NCBI RefSeq assembly: GCF_005405485.1
Contig: NZ_BJED01000011.1
Location: 62,001-126,000 of the forward strand
Direction: 5' to 3'
DNA from: Enterococcus hulanensis
Lineage (GTDB): Bacteria; Bacillota; Bacilli; Lactobacillales; Enterococcaceae
Length of the DNA stretch: 64,000 nt
In this document: in pieces, positions 40,971 to 50,559 of the stretch
Layout of the letters: the number at the start of each line of letters is the position of its first letter
How positions within the stretch are numbered: position 1 is the first letter of the stretch
The notes under the pieces: model-generated
Seen by the model: the letters and a program-made list of their open reading frames with translations, nothing else
What the model was told of the DNA's origin: nothing
Databases searched by the model: none
Position numbers and translations under genes: made by a program

Positions 40971-41483
40971 TTATTTTTGAACCGAGTAAACGTAATGCGG
41001 CATCGCTACTCCGCGATAATGCTTTACGAACTCTCCGCAACGAGTCATGCCGTTTCTCTCGGCGACTTTTTGCGAAGCCGTATTCGTATCACGAATAATC
41101 GAAAAAACTTCTTCTGCCTGTAAGTTCTCAAAAGCATAGGTCTTGCATGCTTTCGCTGCCTCAATCGCATATCCGTTATGCCAAAATGCGCGTTGAAATA
41201 GATATCCGATCTCCAAAACTTTTTGATCGGCAAAATCTTGCCAAGTCAATCCGCATTGTCCGATCATTTCATCCGTTTCCTTTAATATGACCGCCCATAA
41301 ACCAAATCCGTCACGTCGATAATTTCCAATCTGTTTATCCAGCCAATTTTGAACCTCTTTATCATCGAAGGCTCCTTCATAGGCATACATCGTTTGCTCA
41401 TCCTGTAATATTTTCCTTAATGAATCACTATCCGTTTGCCGCAGCTCACGAAGATACAGTCTTTCTGTCTCAATCATCTTCAT
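40971..41483 (-). CDS. GNAT-family N-acetyltransferase (RimJ/RimL type)
   Basis: A 170-residue acetyltransferase of the RimJ/RimL-like group: start MIETERLYLREL, acetyl-CoA site around IGQCGLTW and RAFWHNGYAIEAAKACKTYAFE, and NGMTRCGEFVKHYRG near the end. It would transfer acetyl from acetyl-CoA to an amine of a protein or small molecule. The frame opens at 41522, but AAGGAG before ATG 41483 marks the start. It is separated by 48 bases from yhaM in the same orientation. Confidence 0.85.
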   Translation of the reverse strand: MKMIETERLYLRELRQTDSDSLRKILQDEQTMYAYEGAFDDKEVQNWLDKQIGNYRRDGFGLWAVILKETDEMIGQCGLTWQDFADQKVLEIGYLFQRAFWHNGYAIEAAKACKTYAFENLQAEEVFSIIRDTNTASQKVAERNGMTRCGEFVKHYRGVAMPHYVYSVQK

Positions 41484-41531
41484 TTTACTCCTTAAAAAAG
41501 CTGCACCAAGTAAACTCGGCACAGCTCTGAA

Positions 41532-42476
41532 TTAAATATCCTTCGGTACGTAAAAACTACGATTATCCAAGCCAAAAATACGTTCCGTATAGGTTCCCGG
41601 CTCGGCATTTTTCACAGCGCTCGACATCATTTGCATCGAGGCATCGATGTTATCGATTTGATGCAGGATCTCGGCTTCCATGATGCGCGGACGCACTGGT
41701 GAGCCGTATTCTAAAAGTCCATGATGAGACAAGACCATGTGGCGCAAGACCACGATATCCTCATCCGCGTCATTGATCTTCAACTCAGCGCAGGCCTTCG
41801 TGATTTCTTCGTCTACTAAAACAAGGTGTCCCACAAGGTTTCCGACTACTGTATATTCAGTTGAAGAAGGACCGGTCAGCTCGATCACTTTGCCTAGGTC
41901 ATGAATGATGATTCCCGCATACAGCAGCGAGTGATTCAGCTGCGGATATTCTTTCGCGATCGCCTTGCCTAAGCGCAGCATCGTTAGGGTATGGAAAGCT
42001 AGTCCGCCTGCAAAGGCGTGGTGATTACGCTTTGCCGCTGGAAATTCGAAAAATTCCTTTTGATACTTGTTCAATAAGAAACGGACGATCCGATTCCAAT
42101 GAGCGTTAGTGATCTCAAACAGCGTCTGATTGAACTCTTCTTCCATCTCCTCGCGTTTGATCGGTGCGCGCTCCATGTACAATGCTGGATCATTTGGTTC
42201 CTCTGGTTTGGTGGTACGCAGATGCATGATCTTGACCTGCGGATTGCCTTGGTACATTTCCCGTTTGCCGGTTAGTAAAACGACTTGTCCGGCCTTGTAG
42301 CGTTTGATCTCTTCTTCTGATGCGTCCCAAAACTTGCCATCCACTGTTCCAGAAGTATCTTGGAAAGTAAACGCGATAAATTTTTTCCCATTTTTTGCTA
42401 GACGGACATCCGCATTTTTGATCAGTACATACATTTCAAACTGCTCGTCGACGGTTAATTCTTTGATTTTTTTCAT
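41532..42476 (-). CDS. yhaM: 3'-5' exoribonuclease YhaM
   Basis: A 314-residue YhaM: an OB-fold nucleic-acid-binding domain at about 10-100 (VDGKFWDASEEE) followed by an HD domain with HHAFAGGLAFHT and IIIHDLGKV as metal-binding motifs. YhaM trims RNA and DNA 3' ends in Firmicutes. Its ATG overlaps the yhaN stop by four bases. It completes the conserved yhaO-yhaN-yhaM order. Confidence 0.95.
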   Translation of the reverse strand: MKKIKELTVDEQFEMYVLIKNADVRLAKNGKKFIAFTFQDTSGTVDGKFWDASEEEIKRYKAGQVVLLTGKREMYQGNPQVKIMHLRTTKPEEPNDPALYMERAPIKREEMEEEFNQTLFEITNAHWNRIVRFLLNKYQKEFFEFPAAKRNHHAFAGGLAFHTLTMLRLGKAIAKEYPQLNHSLLYAGIIIHDLGKVIELTGPSSTEYTVVGNLVGHLVLVDEEITKACAELKINDADEDIVVLRHMVLSHHGLLEYGSPVRPRIMEAEILHQIDNIDASMQMMSSAVKNAEPGTYTERIFGLDNRSFYVPKDI

Positions 42477-45109
42477 CGTTGGACTCCCTTCAATTCCCAG
42501 ACTGGCTGGTGAAGCTCTTGGTAATAGCTTACCATTTCTTGGTCAGATGACAAACAAATGACTTGATAATTTTGACTAAATTGCTGTAATAATTTAGCGA
42601 ATTGATATTTTCGCTGATGATCGTAATGCAGCCAGCCGTCATCAATGATCACTGGACACAGCGGATGCTTCTGCTGCAATGCGAGATAAGCAAAGCGAAA
42701 AGCCATCATGACCTGATCCTTGGTTCCAGTTGAGAGGTTGTAAATACTCAACTGATCCACTGTTAACAGCCCCTCTGAAAAATCCAATCGGCTATGGGCA
42801 TTATTGGTGAGCGCTTGGAAATAGCTCGTCGCCTGCTTCAATAGCTCCGGTAATTGCTGCTCGGATAATTCCGTCGCGATATCCTGCAGGAGCTGGTTCT
42901 CCAATTTGGCTGTTGCATAATCTGTTGTGAGCTTTTCAACTAGTGCGCGTTGCTGACTGGCTTGCTGATAGAGACTGTCTAGGGTACCGTCGGCTTGCAT
43001 TTGCTGGATCTGCAGGCGTGAGCGCTGCTCTTGTTCTTGCAGCTGATGAAGCTGCATTTCGCCGGCTTGAATCTCTTGTTGTAAGATACGCAAGGCGTCT
43101 TCGATTTCTGCAAGTGTCGTCTCTTGTTCAAACAGCGGCGCGACGCTCTCGGTCAGTTCTCTTAATCGGACTTGCTTTTGGATCATCTCTGATTCCCTTT
43201 GTAAAAAGGCCGGAATCTCTGAAGGATAGGCCACCCGCAATTTTTCCAATAAGGATTGATGCTGCTCCAACAGCTGTTGTTGCTGCTTTTGCGCTTCATG
43301 AATTCGCTGCTGCAGCACGGTGTTTTCTTGGTAGGTCTGAGCAAAGCGAATCTGCTCCATCTCCTTGGCAAATTGTTCCAAGGTCGCAAGTTTTTCGGAT
43401 AGATTCTTTTCATGCAGGGGCAGCCACTCCGCTAAAAATTCAAAGCGCTGTTCCTGCTGCATCAAGTTTTGCCGCAAAGCGGACTGCCGCTGCTGCATTT
43501 CTTCTCTTGTTTTCAACTGCGCCAAATAATTTTGGGCCCGCTGGTTGTCTTGCACGACCGCAAACTCATTCTCGGCACTCGATAGATTTCTTTGACGTAA
43601 TTCAGTTTGGAGCTGATCGAATAATCGTTGGGAGACTTGCTGGCCTTTGGCGACTTTTTCTGTCATTTCCGCTACTTGACCTTCGTAGACATCGAGCTGT
43701 CCCAGCTTTTCCTGCCAAGCATCTTTGTTGGCCGGTTTATTTTGCTTCAGCATTCCGATTACTCCGCACGCGGCTGCCGTTGCCATCAAGAGATAACGCA
43801 ATGGTGCCGGCACGAAAAAGGCTCCCACCAATGCTGCTCCGGCTGCGATAAACAGCCACGGCGGATTCTTTTTGCGATTGAACAGTTCAGGATGCTTTTG
43901 TTCATAGGCGTTGAGACTAGCCTCTGCTTGATCCCGCTGCTCTTTGACTAGACGCAAACGAATGCTTTGCTCCTCTAGTTTTTTCTGCTGTGCTTGTAAT
44001 GGCGCGAAAAGCTTTTGGATCGCCTGCTCATCTGCGAATGGCTGCGGCGGGTGCTGCTGCCAGTTTGCGGGAATCTCGTCTACTTGTGCCAGCTTAACTG
44101 CGATCCGCTGTTCCTCGTCCAGCATTCGCGTAATCGCAACTTTTTCAGCTAGTAATTGTTGGATTTTATTTTCATTTTCTAAATAGAAATAATAGCGGGC
44201 CGACTCTTGATTGCCGCTATGCTGCTGCAATGCCGCGTGTAATTTCTCCTGCTCCTTCATCAGTTGCTGATACTCTTGATAGAAGGTCTGAAGCTGTTCT
44301 TGCTCCTCTTCACTGGCAGATAAGTGCAGATCCATTTTTTGCAGGTCTAAAAATTCTGTATAACCCGCCCAGTTCATGCGCTGCTGCTCCAAGGTTAATT
44401 GCCGTTCCTGCAAATTCCGGTTCTTCGCGGCTTGCTGCGTGACCGCTCGTTTCTCTTCATCAGCCTGACGAACCAGCTGCTGAAAACCGGCCTCTTGGGC
44501 TTCTTTTTCTTTGATCCTTTGCTGCAGGGCTTGATAATTCTGCAATGCCTGATTCAAGGGCTGTTTACGTCCACGGGGACGATAAATGCCTTCGTAATGA
44601 TTCTTCAATCGAATGCGTTGCTCAAATAGCTCATTGCTGCCGGACAAGCCCAACGAAATCAAGGCTTCATGCAGATTTTCTTCGCTTAGTACATCCAGCT
44701 GCTGGAGCTGCTCCTGCTGAAAGGTGAACACTTGGCGAAACAGCTGCTGATTCAAGGGATAGAGGATTTTTTCCAGCAAGTCTTCTTCTCCTTGCTGTCC
44801 ATCCTCCAGCCAGACCTTGGCTTTGCCTTTATTCTTTGCTTTATACCGCTCGATCGTCACTGTGCCGTAGGTCGGATGAACGATCAGCAGGCGGCCGCCA
44901 AAACCGCTGCCGTCATTGGGTGTATAATCCTGACCTTTTTTGCGCTTTGTCGGAAAACCAAAAAGAATCGCTTGGATAAATTGATACAGCGTTGATTTTC
45001 CCGCTTCATTCAAGCCGTAGACTAATTGATTTTTGGCTTCAAATAGGAAGGTTTGCTGACGCCACTTGCCAAAGCTTGTGATCTCCGCTTTTTTAATCCA
45101 CATCGGCAT
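42473..45109 (-). CDS. yhaN: SbcC-like AAA ATPase YhaN
   Basis: An 878-residue ATPase. Walker A is GLNEAGKST at 32-40; two long Gln/Glu-rich coiled-coil stretches flank a pair of central hydrophobic segments at about 420-450 (WLFIAAGAALVGAFF); near the C terminus come the ABC signature LSTGTKDQVMMAFR and Walker B PVIIDDGW. The shape is Rad50/SbcC-like, with the membrane-like segment in place of a zinc hook. It works with YhaO, whose gene it overlaps by 17 bases. Gln-rich codon use gives large antisense open frames on the other strand. Confidence 0.93.
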   Translation of the reverse strand: MPMWIKKAEITSFGKWRQQTFLFEAKNQLVYGLNEAGKSTLYQFIQAILFGFPTKRKKGQDYTPNDGSGFGGRLLIVHPTYGTVTIERYKAKNKGKAKVWLEDGQQGEEDLLEKILYPLNQQLFRQVFTFQQEQLQQLDVLSEENLHEALISLGLSGSNELFEQRIRLKNHYEGIYRPRGRKQPLNQALQNYQALQQRIKEKEAQEAGFQQLVRQADEEKRAVTQQAAKNRNLQERQLTLEQQRMNWAGYTEFLDLQKMDLHLSASEEEQEQLQTFYQEYQQLMKEQEKLHAALQQHSGNQESARYYFYLENENKIQQLLAEKVAITRMLDEEQRIAVKLAQVDEIPANWQQHPPQPFADEQAIQKLFAPLQAQQKKLEEQSIRLRLVKEQRDQAEASLNAYEQKHPELFNRKKNPPWLFIAAGAALVGAFFVPAPLRYLLMATAAACGVIGMLKQNKPANKDAWQEKLGQLDVYEGQVAEMTEKVAKGQQVSQRLFDQLQTELRQRNLSSAENEFAVVQDNQRAQNYLAQLKTREEMQQRQSALRQNLMQQEQRFEFLAEWLPLHEKNLSEKLATLEQFAKEMEQIRFAQTYQENTVLQQRIHEAQKQQQQLLEQHQSLLEKLRVAYPSEIPAFLQRESEMIQKQVRLRELTESVAPLFEQETTLAEIEDALRILQQEIQAGEMQLHQLQEQEQRSRLQIQQMQADGTLDSLYQQASQQRALVEKLTTDYATAKLENQLLQDIATELSEQQLPELLKQATSYFQALTNNAHSRLDFSEGLLTVDQLSIYNLSTGTKDQVMMAFRFAYLALQQKHPLCPVIIDDGWLHYDHQRKYQFAKLLQQFSQNYQVICLSSDQEMVSYYQELHQPVWELKGVQR

Positions 45110-46274
45110 CCCTCCTAAATCGATAGCTTTGCAGCATTTTTTCTTTTAATAATGTCACAGTATCTGCTCTAAATTCTTGATCCATCAAGTGATGCAGCTG
45201 TGGATTTTGGTCCAAATCGCTTAACAGTTCGTCAAAAACTTCCGGTGTCTGATAAGTCATGATCAACTGATCGACCAACTCTTTGTCGACGGCTAAATAA
45301 GGTCGCTCCATCGGCAGGTCTGCCAAGGTTAATTGCCACAAACAAATATCCTGCGAAACCTCTTCTTGCAGAGCCTCCAATAATTCACCCGAATTAATTT
45401 GATAAGCCAGCTCTTCCCCCAAGTTCTCCGTATCGCTGAATTCTAAGTGTAACAATGTTGGCCTATCCACCATTAACCTGCGAACGAGTGGGAAAATCTC
45501 CCGCGGCTGACGAATAGTTGCCAAGGATAGTGTCTGCTTCTCCCAGCGCACTGTCTCAACTGAGATCGGCTTAGGGATCAAGTGATTCCCCTCGCTCTCT
45601 ACTAAGGTCACACCAGCCAGATTCGTTTCTTTTTGGGTATGGCCCTGTGGTGTCCCTGGATAGATCACGTATGGATTCTGCGATAGAACCTGCGGGACAT
45701 GAATGTGCCCTAGCGCCCAATAATCATAGCCCTTTGCCGCTAACTCCGTTAAATGAAACGGCGCATAAGGCATCTGCCCGCCATGATACATGCCGATTTG
45801 AAAATCAACGGCTCCTTTGCGGGGAAACTGTTCAATCATCGCAGTATCAATCGTAGGATGCTGATAGCTAAAGCTTGTAATGGCGATCCGCTCGCCGGCA
45901 TTCGTCGTAAAAGCTTTCGTTTCGACCTGTTCAGTGTCGAAAAGCTGAATATTCTCTGGAAAAGCAAACCAATAACGGTCGGCTTGATAAAAATCATGAT
46001 TGCCAAAATTCATAAAGACTGGGATCTGCGCTTCCGCCAAACGCGCCATTTCTTGGAAGAAATAACGCTGTGTCTTCAACGTAGGACGATTCTGATGGAA
46101 CGTATCTCCTGCCAATAAAATGAAATCAACGGCTTCTGCAAGCGCGGCATCTACAATGTTTTCCAGCATCTTCTGATTGGCTGCTGCCAACTGCGTTTGA
46201 AAATGCTCCGGCACACTCGTCAGCCCTTCAAAGGAGCGATCCAGATGCAGATCGGCTGCGTGTAGGAATTTCAT
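45093..46274 (-). CDS. yhaO: SbcD-like DNA repair exonuclease YhaO
   Basis: A 393-residue calcineurin-like phosphoesterase. Metal motifs are FLHAADLHLD (Asp8, His10), LAGDTFH, NFGNHDFY and the later MYHGG and GHIHVPQ. It is the nuclease half of a Mre11-Rad50-like pair with YhaN. The frame is open to 46298; AGGAGGAG before ATG 46274 gives the start. It is the first gene of the operon. Confidence 0.94.
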   Translation of the reverse strand: MKFLHAADLHLDRSFEGLTSVPEHFQTQLAAANQKMLENIVDAALAEAVDFILLAGDTFHQNRPTLKTQRYFFQEMARLAEAQIPVFMNFGNHDFYQADRYWFAFPENIQLFDTEQVETKAFTTNAGERIAITSFSYQHPTIDTAMIEQFPRKGAVDFQIGMYHGGQMPYAPFHLTELAAKGYDYWALGHIHVPQVLSQNPYVIYPGTPQGHTQKETNLAGVTLVESEGNHLIPKPISVETVRWEKQTLSLATIRQPREIFPLVRRLMVDRPTLLHLEFSDTENLGEELAYQINSGELLEALQEEVSQDICLWQLTLADLPMERPYLAVDKELVDQLIMTYQTPEVFDELLSDLDQNPQLHHLMDQEFRADTVTLLKEKMLQSYRFRRDADVD

Positions 46275-46441
46275 TCTTTCTCCTCCTAATCGTAGCATTA
46301 GAATAAATTTTCAGTAAAACAGCCCTTCAACTCAAAGCTGCACTGATATCCAATCTCGTTTATTTTACCATAAAAAAACGAAAACTTGTTCGTATTCAAA
46401 TGGACTTTTCCTATTATATGACTGTCATTATTCGTTGCCGA

Positions 46442-46496
46442 AAAAAATCCCACCAGCTTCTCTTTCAATAATTTAGAAAGAAGATGGTGGGATTGC
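46442..46496. terminator. Terminator of the third WxL operon
   Basis: AATCCCACCA pairs with TGGTGGGATT and inner CTTCTCTTTC with GAAAGAAG; T7 follows on the minus strand. Confidence 0.85.
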
Positions 46497-46509
46497 AAGT
46501 ATCCAGTTT

Positions 46510-47280
46510 TTATACATAACGCCAAATGCACCAGCTGCCGAAAGTGACCACAGCAAGTACTAATAAAATAGGTCCCAAGCTATATTTGATAAAGCTTTTC
46601 TGGATTAGTTCCTGCTTGTTTTTCTGCTCTGCTGCTTTTACAGTCGAAAGTGATTGCTTCGCACTTTTTTCTTCCTCAAGTTTGGCTGTCACAACTATTC
46701 GCTGATCGGTAACCGTTGGTTCATCGCAGGTAATCAGTGTCAGCTGCGGCGAAGGTGTATTCGCCAAAACTTCGATGTCTTCTTCGTGTACCTGCTTTTT
46801 CTCAATGATCGTGTATTGATAGGTTTTGTCTAAAAGTCGGAGATGGATTTTATCATGTAAGGAGACCTTAGTTAAATTTCCCAATAATAGATCCGAGATA
46901 CCTAAATGATGCCCCAAGACTACGATATTATCCTTTTCTATCGAACGCTCAGGGTACATCAGTCCCGCTCCGTAAAGCAGTTCTTGATTGTGAAGTCCTG
47001 CAAAAAGCGGCGTCTCAATCTTTACTGACGGAATCGAGAGCTGCCCCACCGCGTCATTGATGTCTTCTTTTGAAGCAGTCAAGTAACTCCCTGCTGTCGG
47101 CAGCTCAATCCTTTCGTTTTCAGATACGGCTTGCGGAAAGACCTTGGTCTCTGTTATTTCCTGCTCTTTTATATTTATGATCGTAACTGTATTTTTGATG
47201 ATCGGATAGCAGATGAAGCCTGCGCCAATGATGAACAACAAAATAATCAGTAGCTTATGCGTCTTTTTTGTTTGCTTCAT
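46510..47280 (-). CDS. Sortase of the third WxL operon
   Basis: A 256-residue sortase with helices at about 8-28 and 232-252. The catalytic Cys is in LTLITCDEPT and the His in VVLGHHLG; an Arg in DQRIVV completes the triad. The C-terminal membrane helix is a class C feature, whereas the core looks like class A. It most likely anchors the LPRTGD protein at 52088 and perhaps others. I take ATG 47280 (GGAG eleven bases upstream); it overlaps the preceding DUF916 gene. Confidence 0.88.
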   Translation of the reverse strand: MKQTKKTHKLLIILLFIIGAGFICYPIIKNTVTIINIKEQEITETKVFPQAVSENERIELPTAGSYLTASKEDINDAVGQLSIPSVKIETPLFAGLHNQELLYGAGLMYPERSIEKDNIVVLGHHLGISDLLLGNLTKVSLHDKIHLRLLDKTYQYTIIEKKQVHEEDIEVLANTPSPQLTLITCDEPTVTDQRIVVTAKLEEEKSAKQSLSTVKAAEQKNKQELIQKSFIKYSLGPILLVLAVVTFGSWCIWRYV

Positions 47281-48340
47281 TCTTCTTTCTCCAAATGAGT
47301 CCAAGGATCAATCCATTGACTACTAATAAAATCAAAATCCCGATCAGAATGTATAGCCATGTGTTGTCTTTTTTTAAGGTAACATCCTTTTCATTCAGCT
47401 CTTTGGCTGTTTTTCCATCAATACGAAAGGCTTTTTTGAATGTCCATTGCTGCTCAAACTTGTTCGTCTTATCGCCGATTTTTTGAGTAAACGCCCCTTT
47501 TGGATTCTCGTTTCCTGAAACAGTCATCGCTAGCTGGTAGTCCCCCGGCTCTAATGCCTGTTCTTTTAGTGAAATAGGAAATGAAAAACTGGAATTGGGC
47601 GCGATCTGCAAATCGTCCTTTTCTTCCTGATAAAGGACTTTGTCGCTGCCCTTTTTCGTAATTTGCGCGTTTACTGCGACTTGGTTAATGTAGGTTTTTT
47701 GATCATTTTGCAGGTTGGCTAAGATCGTATTTCTGGCATTGATCTGTCCCGGTTTTACATCATGCAGGATCAAATTAGGTTGTACTTCCTTTTCATTCTG
47801 GCGCATCAGCAGTGCCACGACGTAGGAGTATTCATTTTCTATGGATAGACCTTGCTTATCACTGCTTTGGGTTTCATTCTTTCCTTCTTCTTTAAATGTA
47901 ATCCCGCCAGCGATCACACCGTCAAAGGCTTTATCAGGCATTTTGATTTTAAAAGGGACGGTTTGTTCACTCTTAGGTTTTAATGTGATCGACTCAGGGT
48001 ATTGGACATAATCTTTTAGGTCGTACTCTAAGCTTTTATCTTTGGGCAGGTCATTGTGACCGTATTCCACCACCACATTTGAATTCGTCGTGGCAGTATT
48101 TAGCGAGATACCGACCTTCACCTCTTTGTCGGTGTCGTTTCTAAGATTGACATTGGCTTCTGACGTTTGATTAGGTGAAAGCAGCAGGTCAAAATAGGTA
48201 TTATCTTGATCGATTTGATTTTTTGGTGTGATTGGTGTTACCGAAAAATTAAACTCGCTGGCGTTTCCAGCACTGGGATTGACTAGCAGCAAGCCCGCCA
48301 CCATAAAAACAAATGCACCGATTGTTTTGATTCCTTTCAA
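47255..48340 (-). CDS. DUF916/DUF3324 protein of the third WxL operon
   Basis: A 361-residue protein: signal peptide, DUF916 from FNFSVTPITPKNQID with VPFKIKMPDKAFDG, DUF3324, and a C-terminal membrane helix at about 332-352. The open frame goes back to 48481 but that extension overlaps the lectin-WxL gene and lacks a signal peptide; GAGGAG nine bases before a TTG at 48340 (reading LKGIKTIG) gives a proper signal sequence, so a TTG start is likely. Confidence 0.88.
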   Translation of the reverse strand: MKGIKTIGAFVFMVAGLLLVNPSAGNASEFNFSVTPITPKNQIDQDNTYFDLLLSPNQTSEANVNLRNDTDKEVKVGISLNTATTNSNVVVEYGHNDLPKDKSLEYDLKDYVQYPESITLKPKSEQTVPFKIKMPDKAFDGVIAGGITFKEEGKNETQSSDKQGLSIENEYSYVVALLMRQNEKEVQPNLILHDVKPGQINARNTILANLQNDQKTYINQVAVNAQITKKGSDKVLYQEEKDDLQIAPNSSFSFPISLKEQALEPGDYQLAMTVSGNENPKGAFTQKIGDKTNKFEQQWTFKKAFRIDGKTAKELNEKDVTLKKDNTWLYILIGILILLVVNGLILGLIWRKKNEANKKDA

Positions 48341-48450
48341 TGTAAAGCGCTCCTCTTCAAAATATGTACAAGCTGAGAAGCAAGTTCCCAGCTTTGCGGC
48401 CTTATCCTGTAATAACTGAATAAAGCATCTATATAAACTTGGCACTAGCT

Positions 48451-50538
48451 TTAGTTTGCAGGAACATCTTCTAGTGACCAAGAGAGCATCCCCTTAAAGG
48501 TTCCTGTGCGCTGATACTCCACAGGAATCTCCGTTTGGATTCCTCGGTGTTTAGTGTGATCCAATAATCCGCTTAAATCCGTTTCTGCCTTTTGATCACT
48601 TTCAGCGATCGTGATCGCTGCTGCACTAATTTTTGCGGTGCCGCTATCTGTGACAAAGGATAAGACTTCTGGCATTTCTACTGTTCCATTGGTTAAAGGC
48701 TGCGCCTGCTTCAACTGTAATCGCCAGGCACCTTCTTTACGCTCATCCATAATACGCAAGCCTTGATCTACTTCACCGAATTTTATCAGTGAGGTATTTG
48801 AGATTTTATTGGTGCCAAATGACACTTGGCTTGGCGCTTCTGAAATGTACAATTCGCCTGTTCGATAATAGAAGTAAATATCCTGACTATCTTCTGCGAA
48901 AACACCTTCCGCGTTGCCGGAATCATTTTTGAAAACAAAGCCGACTACATCCACTGGTGATTCCTGATAATCAGCGCCAATTAACCCTGTGATTGGCTTC
49001 GGATCGGCGATATCTTGATCAGTGAGCAGATCTTTATAGAAGACCGTGAGGGTTTTATCTTTGGGTTTGGCTATTTTAATCGTTGCCTGATTTGATCTTT
49101 GAATCAGCTCAGCTTCTTCGCTGTATTCAAAATTCATTGCCAATACCTCTTCTGGTGTTGTGCCTTGCAGCTTAGCCGTCAGTTCAATCGCCATGTCCTG
49201 CTCCATTACTAGATAATTATCTAAATTCAAGATGACTCGAGAATCCACTATGGAGATGTCTTCTGGAGCAACCGCCTTTCCATCTACCGTCAAGGAGCCT
49301 TCTTCATACATCAACTTTGGCGGAAGCTCAATACTTACTTGGGGCTGACGATCTTCAGCAAATTGATGATGGTGAATATTCAATTCATTAGCAACATTCA
49401 ATGTGTTTTTGATCGTAATCTTATCGTTTTCAACGGCCTCTACATCTGTTGCAAAAGGCTCGTCATTGACACTTAGCTCAGCGAGCGATTGAACGTTTGT
49501 AGGGATTTGTGTCATGGCAAGGGCATTTTCTTGGAATTTTCCTCCTGTTGAAGAGGTGAAGCCCCAATATACGTTGGTCGATCCAAATTTTGCATTAAGA
49601 TCATCCACCGTATAAGAAGCGGAACCTACCCCTTCTAGGTTATACATCAGCTGCTTTGATGCGGCATCCCACTGGACAATCAGCATCCGCCACGTTCCAT
49701 TGGATAAATTCGCAGGGGCTACTGTCACACCGGAGTGTTCGCCAGAATAATTATTGTTATTCTCTTTTGGTGTCACAAAGGCCACGTGACCACGACCACC
49801 AGTATCGCCCCCGATTTCACGGTCCATTCGATCCGCTGATCCCTGATTTTTATAGGTATCAAATTCAACTGATAATGATTTTCTAAGATACGGCTGTCCG
49901 GATTTAGTTGAATAAGAGCCGATCCCCATTCCCGTAGAACCAATCACTTGGTCTGGGGCAGAGGTCATCCGGTCATCATTTGTCAATGTAAAGGTCATGC
50001 CGTCACCGGCATTTCCTTGCTGATCGCCTAAATACAGATAGCTCTTAAATGTAAAGTCTGACAGAAGACTGATTGGTTTTTTCGACCAAATAGCGCCTCT
50101 TTGCGATTTTTCAGCAGGATTCAGCTGCAACAATCTTCCGCCTTCTAAGATACTCGTACTATCTCCGATCGGATTTTGAAAGACTTTATCGATGTTGATG
50201 ATATTCGGATCATTTGGCAATGCAGCAGCATAGGGAGTCGTATAGTCTTGCAACGGCTCCTCTTCTACTGGCGCTTCGCCGATGATCTCCACATCGGGAT
50301 TTTCAATCGTTTCTTCGGTCGTTTCTTCAATTTCCGTACTAGTTTCCGTCTCTTGGCTGTCCGCTTCATTCGAAACGGATTCTTCTGAGGATTGTTCTTC
50401 GGTTGGGTCAGGGCTGACTTTCAGTTCATCTTTTTCCAAGTCTTTAGAAAATTCAGCAGCTGCGCTACTGATAACAGGAAAACTTGATGTTATCAGTAAT
50501 ACACTTGCTAAAAGGGTTGCTACTTTCTTTTTGAACAT
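48451..50538 (-). CDS. L-type lectin / WxL surface protein
   Basis: A 695-residue secreted protein: signal peptide (1-27), acidic Ser/Glu linker, a legume-lectin-like (L-type) domain at about 115-330 (GDGMTFTLTND, SLSVEFDTYKNQ, VQWDAASKQLMYNL), a beta domain, a MucBP-like segment (LTVFYKDLLTDQDI) and a C-terminal WxL domain with GAWRLQLKQ and LSWSLEDVPAN. The lectin domain suggests carbohydrate binding, perhaps for host or biofilm adhesion. Confidence 0.9.
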   Translation of the reverse strand: MFKKKVATLLASVLLITSSFPVISSAAAEFSKDLEKDELKVSPDPTEEQSSEESVSNEADSQETETSTEIEETTEETIENPDVEIIGEAPVEEEPLQDYTTPYAAALPNDPNIINIDKVFQNPIGDSTSILEGGRLLQLNPAEKSQRGAIWSKKPISLLSDFTFKSYLYLGDQQGNAGDGMTFTLTNDDRMTSAPDQVIGSTGMGIGSYSTKSGQPYLRKSLSVEFDTYKNQGSADRMDREIGGDTGGRGHVAFVTPKENNNNYSGEHSGVTVAPANLSNGTWRMLIVQWDAASKQLMYNLEGVGSASYTVDDLNAKFGSTNVYWGFTSSTGGKFQENALAMTQIPTNVQSLAELSVNDEPFATDVEAVENDKITIKNTLNVANELNIHHHQFAEDRQPQVSIELPPKLMYEEGSLTVDGKAVAPEDISIVDSRVILNLDNYLVMEQDMAIELTAKLQGTTPEEVLAMNFEYSEEAELIQRSNQATIKIAKPKDKTLTVFYKDLLTDQDIADPKPITGLIGADYQESPVDVVGFVFKNDSGNAEGVFAEDSQDIYFYYRTGELYISEAPSQVSFGTNKISNTSLIKFGEVDQGLRIMDERKEGAWRLQLKQAQPLTNGTVEMPEVLSFVTDSGTAKISAAAITIAESDQKAETDLSGLLDHTKHRGIQTEIPVEYQRTGTFKGMLSWSLEDVPAN

Positions 50539-50559
50539 TTTTCTTTCACCCTGCCTCTT

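Noticed and set aside
42943-44995. Long plus-strand open frames, up to 302 codons, across yhaN
   Set aside because: They lie antisense to a well-supported gene with Gln-rich codons (CAG/CTG), which removes stops on the other strand; no ribosome sites or recognisable domains.
46298-46531. 77-codon minus-strand frame between sortase and yhaO
   Set aside because: It spans the operon terminator and overlaps the sortase end; no ribosome site or family.
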